From: Haberlea rhodopensis
Taxonomy: Eukaryota; Streptophyta; Magnoliopsida; Lamiales; Gesneriaceae
Assembly (NCBI GenBank): GCA_907163345.1
Contig: CAJQUN010000172.1
Span: forward strand, 620,001 to 684,000
Direction of reading: 5' to 3'
Length of the DNA: 64,000 nt
Positions 1 to 13,400 of the stretch are shown here, piece after piece (the first letter of the stretch is position 1; every line of letters begins with the position of its first letter). The notes under the pieces are model-generated. The model was not told where the DNA came from. It worked only from the letters and a program-made list of their open reading frames with translations, and searched no databases. A program made the position numbers and the translations under genes.

Positions 1-246
1 CTTTTTCTGTATGCTCTTTGGTACATCATCCAAGCATATTATCATCCTATGTTTCATGTTCTATAGCTACTGAAAAATACATATCTGAGACATTTGATAA
101 CTCAACTTAACTTTATCTCACTTTAGCATGAAAATAATGGTGAAATCTTGCTGTCAGTCAAATATATCAATAGATTCATATTCAACTTACAACACAATAC
201 TGTTTTATATAAATGTCTGACATGAAAAAAATTTGCTTTGGTGTAG

Positions 247-2273
247 GCTGTTGATCTCAGGGCCTCTGAAGTTCATACGGCTGAGAATGTCAAGGTAGTT
301 GGATATCTCATATATGTTAGTGATCAGGGCCGATCCACGAAATTTAAGAGTTGACATTTTCGAAATCTGAAAATCTTTTTTATCTGAGGGAAGAGGTTGC
401 TCAGTTCAATCCCAATTGATCTGCCCCTGATACATACACAATTCATCAGTATCTTGTGATAATGTTTGTGATTCTTTTTTGCAGAAAACTGATTTGTCTT
501 TCCAAACCGCACTACCGGAAATTTTAGAAGTTCTGCAATCAGCCTGCAGAACACATAGATTACCTTTGGCTCAGACATGGGTCCCGTGCATCTTGCAAGG
601 TAAAAGGGGATGTCATCACTCCGATGAGAACCTAGAAAATTATGTCTCAACTGTAGATTCTGCGTGTTACATAGGCGATTCCCGTATTCAGGGGTTTCAT
701 GAAGCTTGCTCTGAGTACCACTTGTTAAAAGGTCAAGGCATCGTTGGTAAAGCATTTAGAACTAATCAGCCTTGTTTCTCGCCTGATATTACCTCGTTTA
801 GTAAGACTGAGTACCCTCTTTCTCACCACGCAAGAATGTTCGGATTACAAGCCGCCGTTGCTATACGGCTTAGGAGTATTTTCACAGGTTCTGCCGACTT
901 TGTATTGGAGTTCTTTTTGCCTATAGATTGCAAGGATTTAGAAGAACAGAAGAAAATGCTCACATCTTTGTCACATATAATACGAAATGTTTGTCAGACT
1001 TTACGAGTTGTCACGGACAAAGAGTTGCAAGAAAAGTTTACTTTACCGGATGAAGAGTTGATAACTTCTTCAGCAATGAGATTCAGCCAGGGACCTGGTT
1101 CTAATTCGAGAGAAGGTGTCACATTTGTAACAAAGCCGTCTACTTCTGGCGATGGTAATTCGTTCCACACAAACAGAACTGAAGAGAAAAGACGAACTAA
1201 AGCTGATAAAACTATTACCTTGCAAGTTCTTCGGCAACATTTTGCCGGTAGCCTGAAAGATGCTGCGAGGAATCTTGGTGGTGAGCATAAATTTTTCCTT
1301 GACTTTTTTATATCAAAGATGATGATATTTGTAAATTAGTGTCTAATACGGTGTTTTTTCTTTTTATTTAATACCAGTTTGCCCCACAACTTTGAAGAGG
1401 ATATGCAGGCAGCACGGAATACAGCGTTGGCCTTCTCGAAAAATCAAAAAAGTCGGGCACTCCCTACAAAAGATCCAACGTGTGATCAACTCTGTCCAGG
1501 GTACCTCTGGTGTCTTGCAGATAGAATCTTTCTACTCAAACTTTCCTGAACTGGCATCCCCAAATGCATCAAAAACTACCCATTGTTCAAATTTCAAACC
1601 TACCGATCATGTTCGGCCCGCAGAAGTACATCCTGAAAGCTTCCTTTCAAGCCCTCCAGCTGATGCCTCTTTGTCACCTTCTACTTCTTGCAGTCAAAGT
1701 TCCGACTCGAGTGGATCTTGTTCCAATGGAATGCAGCGGAAATCATTTTCTTTGAGCATTCCGCGTAACGAAGAATCAGTCTTTGAGGACGAATACGTCG
1801 ATGGCATGTTCAAAAGGGCTAGAAGTGATGCAAATTTACATCTATCAAGTGATGAACCAAAGCTCCTTCAAAGATCCCAAGGCCAGGCATCTGTATACGT
1901 GACTGTTGAACCAGAAAATAGCCCTCCTGCAACACAAGTGGGTGGCGGCATTAAAGCTCAAGAAAGAGTAGGTCCACGAGTAAAAGTTACTTTTGGAGAA
2001 GAGAAGATTAGATTCCGGATCCAAAAGTCTTGGGGTTACAAAGATTTATTCCAAGAAATTTGCCGAAGATTTGGTGTGGATGACACCCAGGGATACCATC
2101 TCAAGTATTTGGACGATGATGCTGAATGGGTATTGTTAACTTGTGATGACGATTTGGTGGAATGTATAGATGTCTGTCACTCATCTCAAACTGACACGAT
2201 CAAGCTTCAATTTCTTGGTGATTGCCAAAAACATATTGTTTCGTCATTTGGCAGCATAGATCATTCTTGGTGA
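247..2273 (+). CDS. NIN-like protein (NLP6/7-type) transcription factor, 3' part
   Basis: Partial gene; the upstream exons lie outside the window. Three exons are supported: 247-294, 485-1280 and 1378-2273, all with GT-AG introns and a continuous frame of 579 codons before TGA. Exon 2 encodes the conserved NLP N-terminal GAF-like region, including the run GFHEACSEYHLLKGQG and then FSKTEYPLSHHARMFGL. The RWP-RK DNA-binding domain is split by the last intron (about 1181-1280 plus 1378-1490) and carries the signature RWPSRK. A C-terminal PB1 domain lies at about 1981-2240, with the acidic run YLDDDAEW. NLPs bind nitrate-responsive elements in the nucleus and act as nitrate sensors and activators, while PB1 mediates oligomerisation. 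The match is to the NLP6/NLP7 group rather than NIN, but the exact paralogue is not certain. The frame is open throughout, so the gene looks functional. Bases 1-246 are intron. Confidence 0.93.
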
Positions 2274-3709
2274 TCAATCGATATGGAACCAGCAGGTACC
2301 TTAAACTTTGTCGTTCTTGCTGTATGGATGAGCTTTCGAAAGCGGTTGTCTTGTGAGTTTATTGCTCGAGAGTATGTCGATGTCTTGACTTTGCCTGTAA
2401 AGCACAGAACAATATGTGTTGTTCTTTTGAATACTAAGGTATTCGGGGTGCAGAGGGAAGAGCAAGAATAGTTTCTTCTCTTCTCATATAAAGAAGTTTC
2501 AAGCTTTTAAAAAACTATCATCCTTGAAAATGTATATAATCTCTTTTCTGCCTGTTTAGTCTAATTCTAAAATGAGATTATCTTACACCTTTTTAGCTTT
2601 ACGGATAGTTTAAAAATGAAATTGGTCAAATATTCTATTTGATTTATGATATTTTTTAAATTTCTTTGAAAAACGACCTTCAAACATGTAAAAAAAAAAA
2701 AAAAATGCCAAGCAAACTTCTGAAATTGGAAATGTTATATTTCAAAATCTACGTCAAACAAAAATCATTTTTTACAATAATCCAAAATTAATTTAACCAA
2801 TTATTTAGTAATATTATAATTGTATCACACATTGGACGGAAGTACAAGCCGACTTAGGCATAACAAGCATCACACATTGGCACGTACATGGTACAACCCA
2901 TCATGTCCATATATCATTTAGCACGGGACTTTGTGCTGCTACTGTAATTGATTGATTATGTCTGAAATCACAATTAAATTTTAAGTTTAGTATTCAACCA
3001 TGATAATCCACCTAGTCACACATGATTAAGGGAACTTGAAAATTCTATGGTTACCAATTAATAATATAAAATTATATTTAACATAAAAGAATAGAAAATT
3101 TTAAAATATCAAATAAAGCTCCTAACAACTCAAAAGTTGGAACATAATTCACACTTAACTCAAATACAAATAAATCAAGGAACTCTATAGCAATTACAAA
3201 ATAATAAGCAATTGTGAAAACAGTAAAATGCTGTTAAAATACAAAGGAAATATATTAATAAATAGGAAAATATATGACAAATTTTAATAAAAAAATTATA
3301 GCAAAAATTAGAAGATCATAAGCATAGGAAATTTACGAAGTGTTTTAATTCATTAAATTCATTGTGTTACAAATATTGATGATTAGATTTATAAAATTGG
3401 TTTTGAAAATTCCTTCATAATTAACATTGAACTTTATTTAAAATTGTAACATCGACTATGCGAATTTATTCGATAATTATTATCGGGATTTATCTCAAAA
3501 TAAAAAGTTGGCAAATAATTCACAAAATTCCAATGCACTTGCATTTCCACAAATAAAGTTAGATTTGATCTATTATAGTTCTCAATATTTTATACATATT
3601 TTTTTAATCCTTTATAATATTTACAGAAAAAGTAAAAGAAAAACACCAGTGTTACTTATTTATAATTCAAAACGCATACTATGAACACAAAATTTATTAT
3701 CATATTTTT
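2274..3709. other. NLP 3' UTR and AT-rich intergenic DNA
   Basis: The 3' UTR of the NLP gene probably runs to about 2560, judged only by the change to very AT-rich sequence. An A-run occurs at about 2690-2705. I see no gene, tRNA or clear repeat in the rest. Confidence 0.5.
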
Positions 3710-4061
3710 TGTTGGGATTCAACAAATACCTCTGTTTTATGATCGGTCGAACATGTGACGCTTTTATCAGTGTATGGTTGAAAAGACTGAAGTTGCGTCA
3801 TTATCTTTAACTATAGTTATTGGTAAAGTTGTAAGCGCTCGATCCTACAATTGGTATCAGAGCCAAGGTCGCATGTTCGCTTCCCATGAGTTGCAGATAG
3901 TGCAATTATTGGGGGAGGGATTGTTGGGGTTCAATAATTGCCTCTGCTTTGTGATCAGGCGAACACGTGGCACTTGTGCCAGTGTATGGTTGAAAAAATT
4001 GAAGTTGTGCCATTACACTTAACTATAGTTATCGGTAAAGCGGTAAGCGTTCGATCCAACA
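3710..4061 (+). mobile_element. TRIM (terminal-repeat retrotransposon in miniature), complete
   Basis: There are two direct terminal repeats of exactly 140 bp (3710-3849 and 3922-4061). Both begin TGTTGGG and end in CA, and they share most bases. Between them are the initiator-Met PBS TGGTATCAGAGC (3852-3863), starting 2 bp after the left repeat, and a polypurine tract GGGGGAGGGA (3911-3920) just before the right repeat. The element is flanked by TTTTT at 3705-3709 and 4062-4066, which fits a 5-bp target duplication, although a homopolymer is weak proof. It has no coding capacity. This layout (LTR of 100-250 bp, PBS, PPT, LTR) defines TRIMs, which depend on autonomous LTR elements for movement. 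The LTR differences, several substitutions, show that it is not very young. Confidence 0.88.
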
Positions 4062-4823
4062 TTTTTGTATGTGTTTTAACTATTTATTAATTAGAATATC
4101 TAATTTATTATTTGTGCCATATAAATCATGTCTTTACGTGGGATGCGTGTGCTATATTCTAGTTTTCAGGCATTGATAGTACAAGTTGATGCAACAACGA
4201 TTTCACATAGGCACGTAAACATGGATGGATTTAGAATTTAGGTTGAGGATGTCAAAAAACCATTAGAAATGAGGGAAAATATTTCAAGAGGACAAAATAC
4301 AATTTTAAGCGGGCAATCTGTAATTTTGAGGGGCCAAAATACAACTTTTGGGAGGAAATGCAATTTAGAGAGTAATGTGAAGATTTCTTTTTTTTTTTTA
4401 TGGATGGCACTAGTTTCCCAGCTTTATTAGTTCAATTATATTTTCTTTTCTTCACCAAAAAATCAATTGATCGTTTGAGATTTCAGTATATAACTCTGGT
4501 GAAAAGGCGTTGGATCAATAAACAAGTCCAAAAAAGGTGATATCCAGATAAGCTTGGTTCCTTTGGAAAAATTGTCATCTTTACATTTTCAAGATTGTAT
4601 AACTTAAGTTAGAACTTAAAGACCATGTATGCAAGGTTTTCAAATAGACTTCAAGAAAACTAAGGGAAACTCACACACACTCATATTTATTTTTTAATCA
4701 GAAAAGAGAATTAATATTAACGGTGCAACAAACGGGAATTATGCGGGATTACTTCAAGTTTCTTATGCATCACTCAGATTGTTCTACAAACATTTGCTAT
4801 ATATTCTAGCCTATGACGGAATT
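4062..4823. other. Intergenic, nothing recognised
   Basis: AT-rich sequence with short homopolymer runs. No convincing ORF, RNA gene or repeat pair was seen. Confidence 0.4.
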
Positions 4824-6334
4824 TGTTGGGATATGCCCTAAGACATGTCATTAGATGATTGTTTTGACATACAATGTTTATGATTTTATGAATGGCAAAT
4901 CATTAGTATATATTATTCGAATATCTGTGCAATATGAATTGATATATAAGTTAATGTCCTTAGAATAATATTGTATTATTCTTAAAGATGTCCCTAGTCA
5001 AGTATTATCATCAATAGGGATAATGATAATACGTAGAGACTAGTATGTGTTGATTGATGAATTGTTCATTGATATGAGATATCAAATCAACACATGGGTA
5101 CATGTTAGAGAACGATGTACTGGACAGACCCACCATGAGAATGCAACATGGATAGTTATATGATCGTCATATGCAATTCTCATAGTGATAATAATGAATG
5201 TAATCCTTACGACTTGTGATCATCAGAGATCCCAACATAAGGAGTTATGTATCTTGATATTGTCAAACGTTACCCGTAACAGGGTAAACTATAAAGGCGA
5301 CTATTGGATACACTACGAATTATGTAGAGGGATGTTGACTGATCGAGATAGGATTTGTCCCTCCTATATAACAGGAGAAGTGTTTGGCCCTTGATCAAGT
5401 GAGAACTAAAATGCATGGCCATGCTCGAATGAGTCGATATGTGATATCGAGCTTATTCGTTTATTCTAGTCCTACTTGGGGATCAAGAAATAAAGATTGA
5501 ATATACGAGTATGACTATTCCATGACTCGTGTTCAATCTAAACACAAAGGACAAAGGGATTAAGTTACATGGTTAATATTATCACAAGTTCTAAAGGTTA
5601 TGTCGAGTCATTGACATTCTTGTTATTTGGGTAGCCTTGATGTGTTGCTAGACACCGCTCTTTGCTTGTAACGTAAAATGAGATTTTATGTCACTGCCAA
5701 CATTACAAGAACCTATCGGGTCGCACAAAAGATTAAATCGAGAAGGGAAATTAAATTCATTGGATGAATTAATTAATTAAGAAGAGTCTTAATTAAGTGA
5801 TTAAAAGGTTTTAATTAAATCATGGGTTTGGGCCCATAAGACTTTGAGAAAGTCTTGAACTTAATTAAGCCCTTTTAATAACATGGTATAATTAATTGTA
5901 AGACAATTAATTGACAAATCATTCCAACCTAAACACTAACAAGCAAGACACGGCCGCCTCCTACAATCATCAAAGAGCTCTCGGTTTTTCTTTGTAGCCG
6001 TGAGAGACTTGGCGATTTTTGGCGATTATTCGATTGTGAATCGAGTGTGCTTCTTGTTCCTGTTTAAGAACTTCTCTAGCAACTTGTTCTTAAACTATCC
6101 CTTCACCCGATTTGATCGTGTGGATACCGTAGAGGCAAAACTCGACAAGTTTTGCTAGTGACTCGGAGGAGACGTTGGACGTGGTGCTGCTCCGTGGAAT
6201 CTGCTCAAACACGCTACAAAGGGTGAGACTTTTGTAAACCTTTATCCGATATGAATCCCTATGTATAGATCCGCGGTTATAGTAATCCAAATTTTTAAAT
6301 TCCGATGCGTTGTATGCTTGTTGGATTACTTACA
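4824..6334 (+). repeat. Single long terminal repeat of a Ty1/copia-like element
   Basis: The block begins TGTTGGGATATGCCC and ends TACA. It is followed after one base by the tRNA-iMet PBS, so it is a 5' LTR of about 1511 bp on the + strand. The start and end fit the TG...CA rule. No second copy was found in the window, so the element is truncated or its other LTR was lost. Assignment to copia rests on the LTR start and PBS style only, because no coding domain is preserved. Confidence 0.7.
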
Positions 6335-6335
6335 G

Positions 6336-6347
6336 TGGTATCAGAGC
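6336..6347 (+). other. Primer-binding site, initiator-Met tRNA
   Basis: TGGTATCAGAGC, complementary to the 3' end of plant initiator tRNA-Met, one base after the LTR end at 6334. Confidence 0.85.
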
Positions 6348-8159
6348 CGTGTACAAGGCTCATATCGGATTTATGTGGTTAAATAGTTTAATTATATTAG
6401 AATTAATATTGCATGCTATTTAAACTGTATGAACATATATGATATGTTAATATTTAGTTTGTGAAATTATCATGATATTATATTTGATATATTTGATGTT
6501 TGATGTATACGATACACGAAGTTAATAATCAAATAAATTGATCAATGTTTCGGCCAACCCCTAGCAAATTGACCCACGGCTTAGCCACATTAGGGCTACG
6601 GTTTTCGAACCCTTGGCTCGAGATGGCCTAGTCGTTGTGGCTCATGTTCTTGCATGGAGGTTTCGAGACGTGGATGAGTTTTGAACTCTTTGGCTCGATA
6701 ATGGTTCACGCATGCATGGATAAGTGGCTTCACCACATGAGAGCTAGGGTTTTCGAACCCTTGGCTCGAGATGGTTGAGCCAACCCCGTGCATGGCCTGA
6801 CCGTGACTCGTGGCTAACAAATTCCATTGTTTCAATCAAGATGGCTCGAAGAAAATAAAATCAATGAGCAAGGCGGCTAGGGTTAGACCCTAGCGCCGCC
6901 GCCGCTCGGTCATGGTTCGGCCATGGGCTAGGGTTTCGAACCCTAGGCCCATAATTGGTCCAGCCGTGTGTTTGGTTGGTTCGAACCATGGTGGTTCGTG
7001 GCTTAGTCTCTTAAGTTCGTGGCATGTGATGTCCCGAGCGTACGATAATTTTTCAAAATTTATTTTACAGTTTTAAATAGAATTAAATTTTAAATTGTTT
7101 AGAATTTAATTAATTATATGTTAAAGCATGTTTTATGTGTTGTTTGAGCATGTTGCATGGTTATAGCCCTTTTGACCTATTAGATAGGATTTGTGAATGT
7201 TTGTAATTTATAATACGACCTGCGTGTCGTGCCTTCTCTATTTTATTCTAAATGTAATCCCTCCCCTATGTTCCCCTCGAATGTGAATCGAGGAATTCTA
7301 TATCTTGTAAATAGTGTAGTTTATTTTGTTGATGGTGATCAATGAAGATGGAGCATCGTGCCGGGATGAGGAGGCCATTCACAAATTGGAGCCAAAGGAA
7401 GGTGCTTGTGAAGTTACCTTAGGTTGACTCTTAGGATTTTCTCATTGGCTTGAGAAAATCGCTAGTAGGGGCTATAACCATGTCACGTTTAATTATGTAT
7501 GTTGATGCATGATTTATCTTATGTTTTAGATTGATAATTGTATTACACATATATGTAGATATGTATACAACTATATGTAGTGGACATATTTTAAATTATC
7601 AAACTAATCATGAGATCAATAAATCCCTCTAAAATATTAAGTTTTAGATGCCTTCCAAAATTAAAAGTACTCGTCAAAAACTTCGATTGTACATGTGTGG
7701 GTTTGCCAAAGCAAAGCACCGTGGCAATCTTAGTAAGGCGCGAAAGGATAAAAGTAATATCCGTTATACTTTAAATTGGGTACGACTTAACTAGGTGACT
7801 CCATATATTTGCATATAACTTCGAATTATATCATATTTGGCTGTCTCTTTGCTCACTTGAAAGGGTCAAAATCAATGAACTACACTGGACGCACAGATAC
7901 ATCGCTGTGTCTACGTTATAGAGTGTCTTCCAGCCTTGAAGAGATAAAGAAGACAACTCCAGCCACATCCATAAACCCCGCACTTCATCCACCACAACAC
8001 GACGGCGCCATCATCTAAGTAGTTCCCCGCCCAGTGGCCGCTTACCAGGATCCAAGAACAAACCCAAGCCTAAATCCATCATTGGAAGGCACTATCGGAG
8101 CCATGGTTTGCTAACACGGTACTGGAGGACGTTGTGGAGGCTGCTATTCCATTGATATA
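6348..8159 (+). other. Non-coding internal region of the LTR element and flanking DNA
   Basis: No gag or pol domain is seen. Bases 6590-7020 hold related phrases such as GGTTTTCGAACCCTTGGCTCGAGATGG, repeated at about 6599 and 6750. Bases 7030-7500 contain GC-balanced non-coding sequence. A stretch at 7860-8150 has a less AT-rich, gene-like composition, but it is broken by stops and has no recognisable product. The region reads as the body of a non-autonomous or decayed element. Confidence 0.4.
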
Positions 8160-9420
8160 CGACCGCGGTAATTGTTTTGCGAAGTTTTTTTAAATTAAAA
8201 ATAAAAAAACTTAGATAATTTAGACAAATTATCAGTGAAAAAAGATTGGAACATTTTGAAAAATTTTGAAAATATTTCGCTGTCGTTTTTGCGAACCACG
8301 ATGGAAGTCGGCTTAATAATCAAAAATATTATTAAGAAAAATAAAAAATGTATCAAATACCATAAATAAAAATTGTTTATAAATCTACCATAAACCATTT
8401 TTTAAGAAAAAAGTTTCGATACAAATAAAATTTATACTGAAACCTTTTTCTAAGAAAACGGTTTCAATACAATTTTAAAAGAAAACGGTTTCTTTACAAA
8501 AATTTTGATTTTTTTAATTTTTTTTTGTATTGAGTTTGGAAGTGTATTTATTTCCAGTAATTATGGTCTTCCCAATTCTATCACCATTCATACTTATTAT
8601 ATTATGGTCAAAATTATTACAATATTTAATTCTTTTACCATATTCTAATTTTTAAATTTTTAATTATATTTAATATATATATATATATATATATGGTCTT
8701 CACATTTTTTTTATTTGTGAAGAAACCGTTTATATGTATATTATATATATATATGTTAATTATTGACTAATTGCTTAATATATATGGTTATGCTTATACA
8801 TGCTACCGAAGTATTGCATCACTAGGCTTAATAATCAAAATATTTAATTTTCTTACCATATTATAATTTTTTTAATTTTTAATTTTATTATATATATATA
8901 TTACTATATACACGAATATATAATATATAAAATATACTTTTTAATTTTAATTTTATGTAATATATATACACACATATATAATAATATAATTATATATGTA
9001 TATTATATATATGTTAGTTATTGGTTAATTACTTAACATATATGGCTATTCTTATACATGGTTCATTACCATATTATAAAAATTCATTACCATATTTAAT
9101 TATTTTACTATATTATCATATTGGCTATGTTTATACATAGTTTAAAAAAAAAAATTGTGAAGCCCATATATATATATTAAATAAAATTTAAAAATTAAAA
9201 ATTAGAATATAAGAAAATGGTTTCTTCACAAATAAAAAAAAAAATTTGTAAAGACCATATATATATATATATATTAAATAAATTTAAAAATTACAATACG
9301 ATAAAATAATTAAATATGGATATAAATAATATAGTGTGATAAATTATATGGTATTTGATATGATTTTAAAATGGTGGATATATTTTATTGTTGGGTATAA
9401 TGACTAAAATACGCTTGAAA
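8160..9420. repeat. AT-rich foldback region with inverted arms
   Basis: The sequence around 8630-8730 (fragment ACCATATTCTAATTTTTAAA, then an AT run, then TTTGTGAAGAAACC) recurs in inverted form at about 9190-9320 (GGTTTCTTCACAAA, then an AT run, then TTTAAAAATTACAATACG). A second arm pair is seen around 8820-8890. TA dinucleotide runs occur at 8674-8693 and 9259-9276. There is no coding capacity. It may be a MITE-like or composite foldback. The termini and target duplication could not be fixed. Confidence 0.45.
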
Positions 9421-10482
9421 ATTTGAATTTCAATTTTTAGCTGGAATTTCAAAATTTAATCATTTTGTTAAAAGGTGAGATTAATATTGGATAAATATAA
9501 TGTGATATATTTTTCTTAGAATTAAAATAAACATAGGATAAAAATTAACCCAAAATTATCATATCTTTATGACGGTTAGGGACCAAATTCAGATATTTAG
9601 TTCTTATTGGGCTTCATAGATAACAGCCCAATATTAAGCCCATGAAAACCAACACAGACTTGTGTTGCATATACGATTTGAAGGGGACATTTTTTTCCAT
9701 TACCTTGACTTAGAACAAAATAAATAATTCGAACCTTTTCAAAACCAAACTCGACCTTGTCCTTGACTTAGTAAGTTAGATCCATCAAATAGCACGTGAT
9801 TATATTGTTGTTATACCTATACTATTCATTAAAGTTAAAACCCTCTAAAATAACTACTTAGTGTGTTAATGGGATTTGATCAACCTAGTGAAGGATTGGA
9901 ACCAAACTGAGGGCATTACTCCCACTTCCCATTCCTAATATGTTGTTCTTGAATTGTTACAAAGTACTTCAATCAAGAAAAATACTTGTTCACTAAAAAA
10001 AAATACTTATATAGACCCAGCATGAGCTTCATCTATGAACCAGTTCAATATGATTGATCTAAAATATTATTTTTTATTTAAAAGGTATAATATTTTAATA
10101 CTGAGTTGATATATAAGTGTGACTTAAACTGAACGCATACACATATTTCCCCCTCAATCAACCCAACTCACACTTCCACCTGACGTAATATTTTATTAAC
10201 ACAATTTGGTTGCTCTAAATGGGAACATGATAGAACAAAATTCAAGAACAAAGAGCCAAAAAAATGGATAACCAGCATCAACTATGGATGCAATGTTTAT
10301 TGGATAAAAATTATATGAACATTATATATATTGTGTATAAAAGGAAGAGTAGCAAAATGAGGGACGGCTCAAGCTATAAGTGCCTAGTTGCATGCTTAAA
10401 TACATTCACTGATCACTCTCATTTCTCCGTCCCCTCGAACTCATAGCTCCCCTCGTCTCAATAAGAAAGTTCAATCCGCTCT
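9421..10482. other. Intergenic, including the UBP16-like 3' UTR
   Basis: The 3' UTR of the minus-strand protease gene lies immediately below 10483. No further gene or repeat was recognised. Confidence 0.4.
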
Positions 10483-13400
10483 TTACCGAATGGATCTTAA
10501 ATGTACACTTTTTACGTTGTCCCGAGAGTTATTGCATCCTACTACTCTATTGGACTCATTCTCCCTACTACCGACTAACCTCGTGTGTGGGTTGGGGCAC
10601 GAGAATAAACCTCTCCTTTTCTCCATCGAAACTGCCCCCTTGGAACTTGATTTGACAAGATTAGAACCACTAGTCTCGTTCTCTGAAGAGTAACGGTCCA
10701 AATTAGAAAGCGGTGAGCGCCTGCTATAAAGTGGAGATGGAGATGATGATGATGAAGATGTGTCAGAATCTGAAGAGTTTCTCCATGATTTATTCAAGTG
10801 GTTTCCTAGATCCCCCAGCATTTGATCGAAGAAGCTGTCATCTGTGCTTGTGGATTCCATGTTACTGCCCTCGGTGCTGTAGGACCCAGCCTCAGAGAAG
10901 ATAGAGGACGAATTGACACTTAGGACGTCCTCTTCTGAATTTGCCCTAGTCAGCTGGTACCTCGAACATTGCTGGTAAAAGCAGTCATTGCAGGTCTGAC
11001 CATTCGTTTCGGATGTCGCGACATCCCATTGTTCCACTCGATGGAATTTACACCTACAAGTCTGATTTTGTACTTTTCTTGGCTCACGAGAAACCATTGC
11101 GCTCCTTCTCAGTTTTGGAGAACGAGGAGAGCACCTAGCAAGGAATTTGATCCAGTTAGGGGAAAAATCGATACAGCATAGAGATCAGCCAAAAGTTTAG
11201 AGCTCTTAGACATCTTACCTCGCATAAAAAAGCATGTATGCAGCTGTCAACAAAACCCTTTCAAGTTCCACTGGTTGGACCTAAACCATAATAAACATGG
11301 ATCGTAAGTGAGATGTAAGTGATTAAGTGGTCTCGAAGCTCATGATATAAAGAACAACAAAAAAATAGCAAAAAGATAAAACAGGACAAATAGGTTGGAG
11401 AAAAAATTATTTCACTCCATCGCATAGGAAATGATGAAAGTGAAAGTCGCCCTGCACTGAGCATATTCATAGAAAGTGTAGTGGGTTATGCTCTTGCCCA
11501 ATGGGATTGATGTTTCTCACATAAACACAAACGGTTCATCATCTTCTATAAGAAAGTTAATTAGCTCTTGGTTGTTTGGCCATATGTCCTCAGACCCCTC
11601 CATTAATGAGATGGATAAGTTCCATGGCAGATATTTTCTAAACTTGGCCTTGTTTAGTCATTAGAAAATACATATGAAGCAAAAACAATGGTATAACCGA
11701 CAAGATTAGATATCAACTGTCCCAAAATTTCTCAATTTCCACAGGAGTCGCAACTTAAGCACTAATAGCGACCATTCACAGGTGTAAAGACACATCAGAC
11801 CGGTAATTTTTCCTTACCCTTCATAGGACCAGTGGCCTTCTGTTTTATTTAAACTTTTTGGGTTTGTAGCAGGAAAAGTAAGAAAACAAGGGTAGTTCTT
11901 CAGAAGGAAAATGGAACTGCATCATGGTCGATTCTCCACAAACACAACTAATTGTTCAAAGTAAAATCAGTTAAATTCCTAACACAATGGCTCAACTCAG
12001 GGTTTCCGAAGAAAAAACATATAATTGTCTTGATAAACTGGTATGTAACTGAGTAACCAGAAAATAAATGCTGCAATACAGTGAAAAATGTTTAGAAGTT
12101 GTAAGAACTTACTGTCGTGTCATCAGCTTTGAACCACCTTCCAGCATTATTCTTTAGGTAACACACATAGTGGCCAGAAAATGTGGCATTCATAGAATCC
12201 AAGTGAACTACTACCCCATAAAGTCCGTAGATTGGGGACTTGTCACTCGTTCCACTCATATATGGAGCTAAATTCAAAACCTCGGGGAACTTGACTACTT
12301 TATTCAGCTTCCCATATTGACCTGACTGTAATAGCAACAACGACAAATGTAAGCAACTCATTTTACCACCAAAACATCAAATAATGTACATAGTTGACTC
12401 CTAGATTACCTGAAATCTTTTAAGAGCAATAGTGAGAACATTAGGAGCCTCCAACACCCTCAGCTTCTTTTTGGCCTTCTCGTAGGATTTGCATCTGCCA
12501 AAAATAATCAATTAATTCATTGTCTCTCAAGTCTACCATCTCAGTTCCTAGATATAAATCTATCTCCTCTACAGCAAAACAAGGAAGTTACGATAAATTA
12601 ATTGATCCGAATGATGTACGATAAACATTTGCAAAGGGAAAATTCAATGAGATCAGATTAGCACTCAAATGAATTTCTTGGATAAAAATACCAATAACGT
12701 TTTAGGGAAATGATATGAGAAAACTTGGCAAGCAAAACTGTTTGTGACCAAACTAGTAGAAGGAAAGATAAAGCTGTATAAAGCATTTATGACCAATGTC
12801 TTGCATTCCTGCTGCTTCGTTGTGGTATTATTCCAAGTTTATTTACCAGAGAGTGAGAGAGAGAGAGACAGACAGAGAGAGAGAGATGTGTAAAGCGTGT
12901 ATGACCTATGACTTACTGCTTCATTATGTTTCTGTTTCCAAGTTCATTTACCAGAGAGAGAACTAAATAAAAACTGTACTACCAAGAAAATATATAAAAG
13001 TGCCATTTATCACTCCCCACATTTCGTCAATCCTCAATGATGTAAGCAAATTCTGTGAGACGGTCATGCTTCTCAGAAAAAAATCTACAGGGAAATCAAA
13101 ATGCACAAGCAACCACCAAAATTTACATTGTTGCGCCAAGAAGTAGTTGTTGGAGCTCATGATGTTAATATCATTACCTAACTAGAGGTAACTTTTTGGA
13201 AAGAATATTGTCATTATAGAAAATGGAAACATAAACATCCAAAAGGTAGCAGGACAATTCATAGAAGCCAAGTGAGTATAGCAAACTGATAGTCAGACCT
13301 GCCACAGTGGTATTTATTTTCACCATCTAAAATCTCCGAGCGAGTGAACTGATATAGTGCCTCTTCCACAGTTCCTATATCTCCTCCTATCTCAACAGAG

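Noticed and set aside
324..755. 143-codon frame on the minus strand
   Set aside because: It lies opposite the NLP intron and exon 2 and has no recognisable product.
7809..8018. 69-codon frame with a gene-like composition
   Set aside because: It is short, followed by stops, and matches no family I know. Kept only as a note in the intergenic description.
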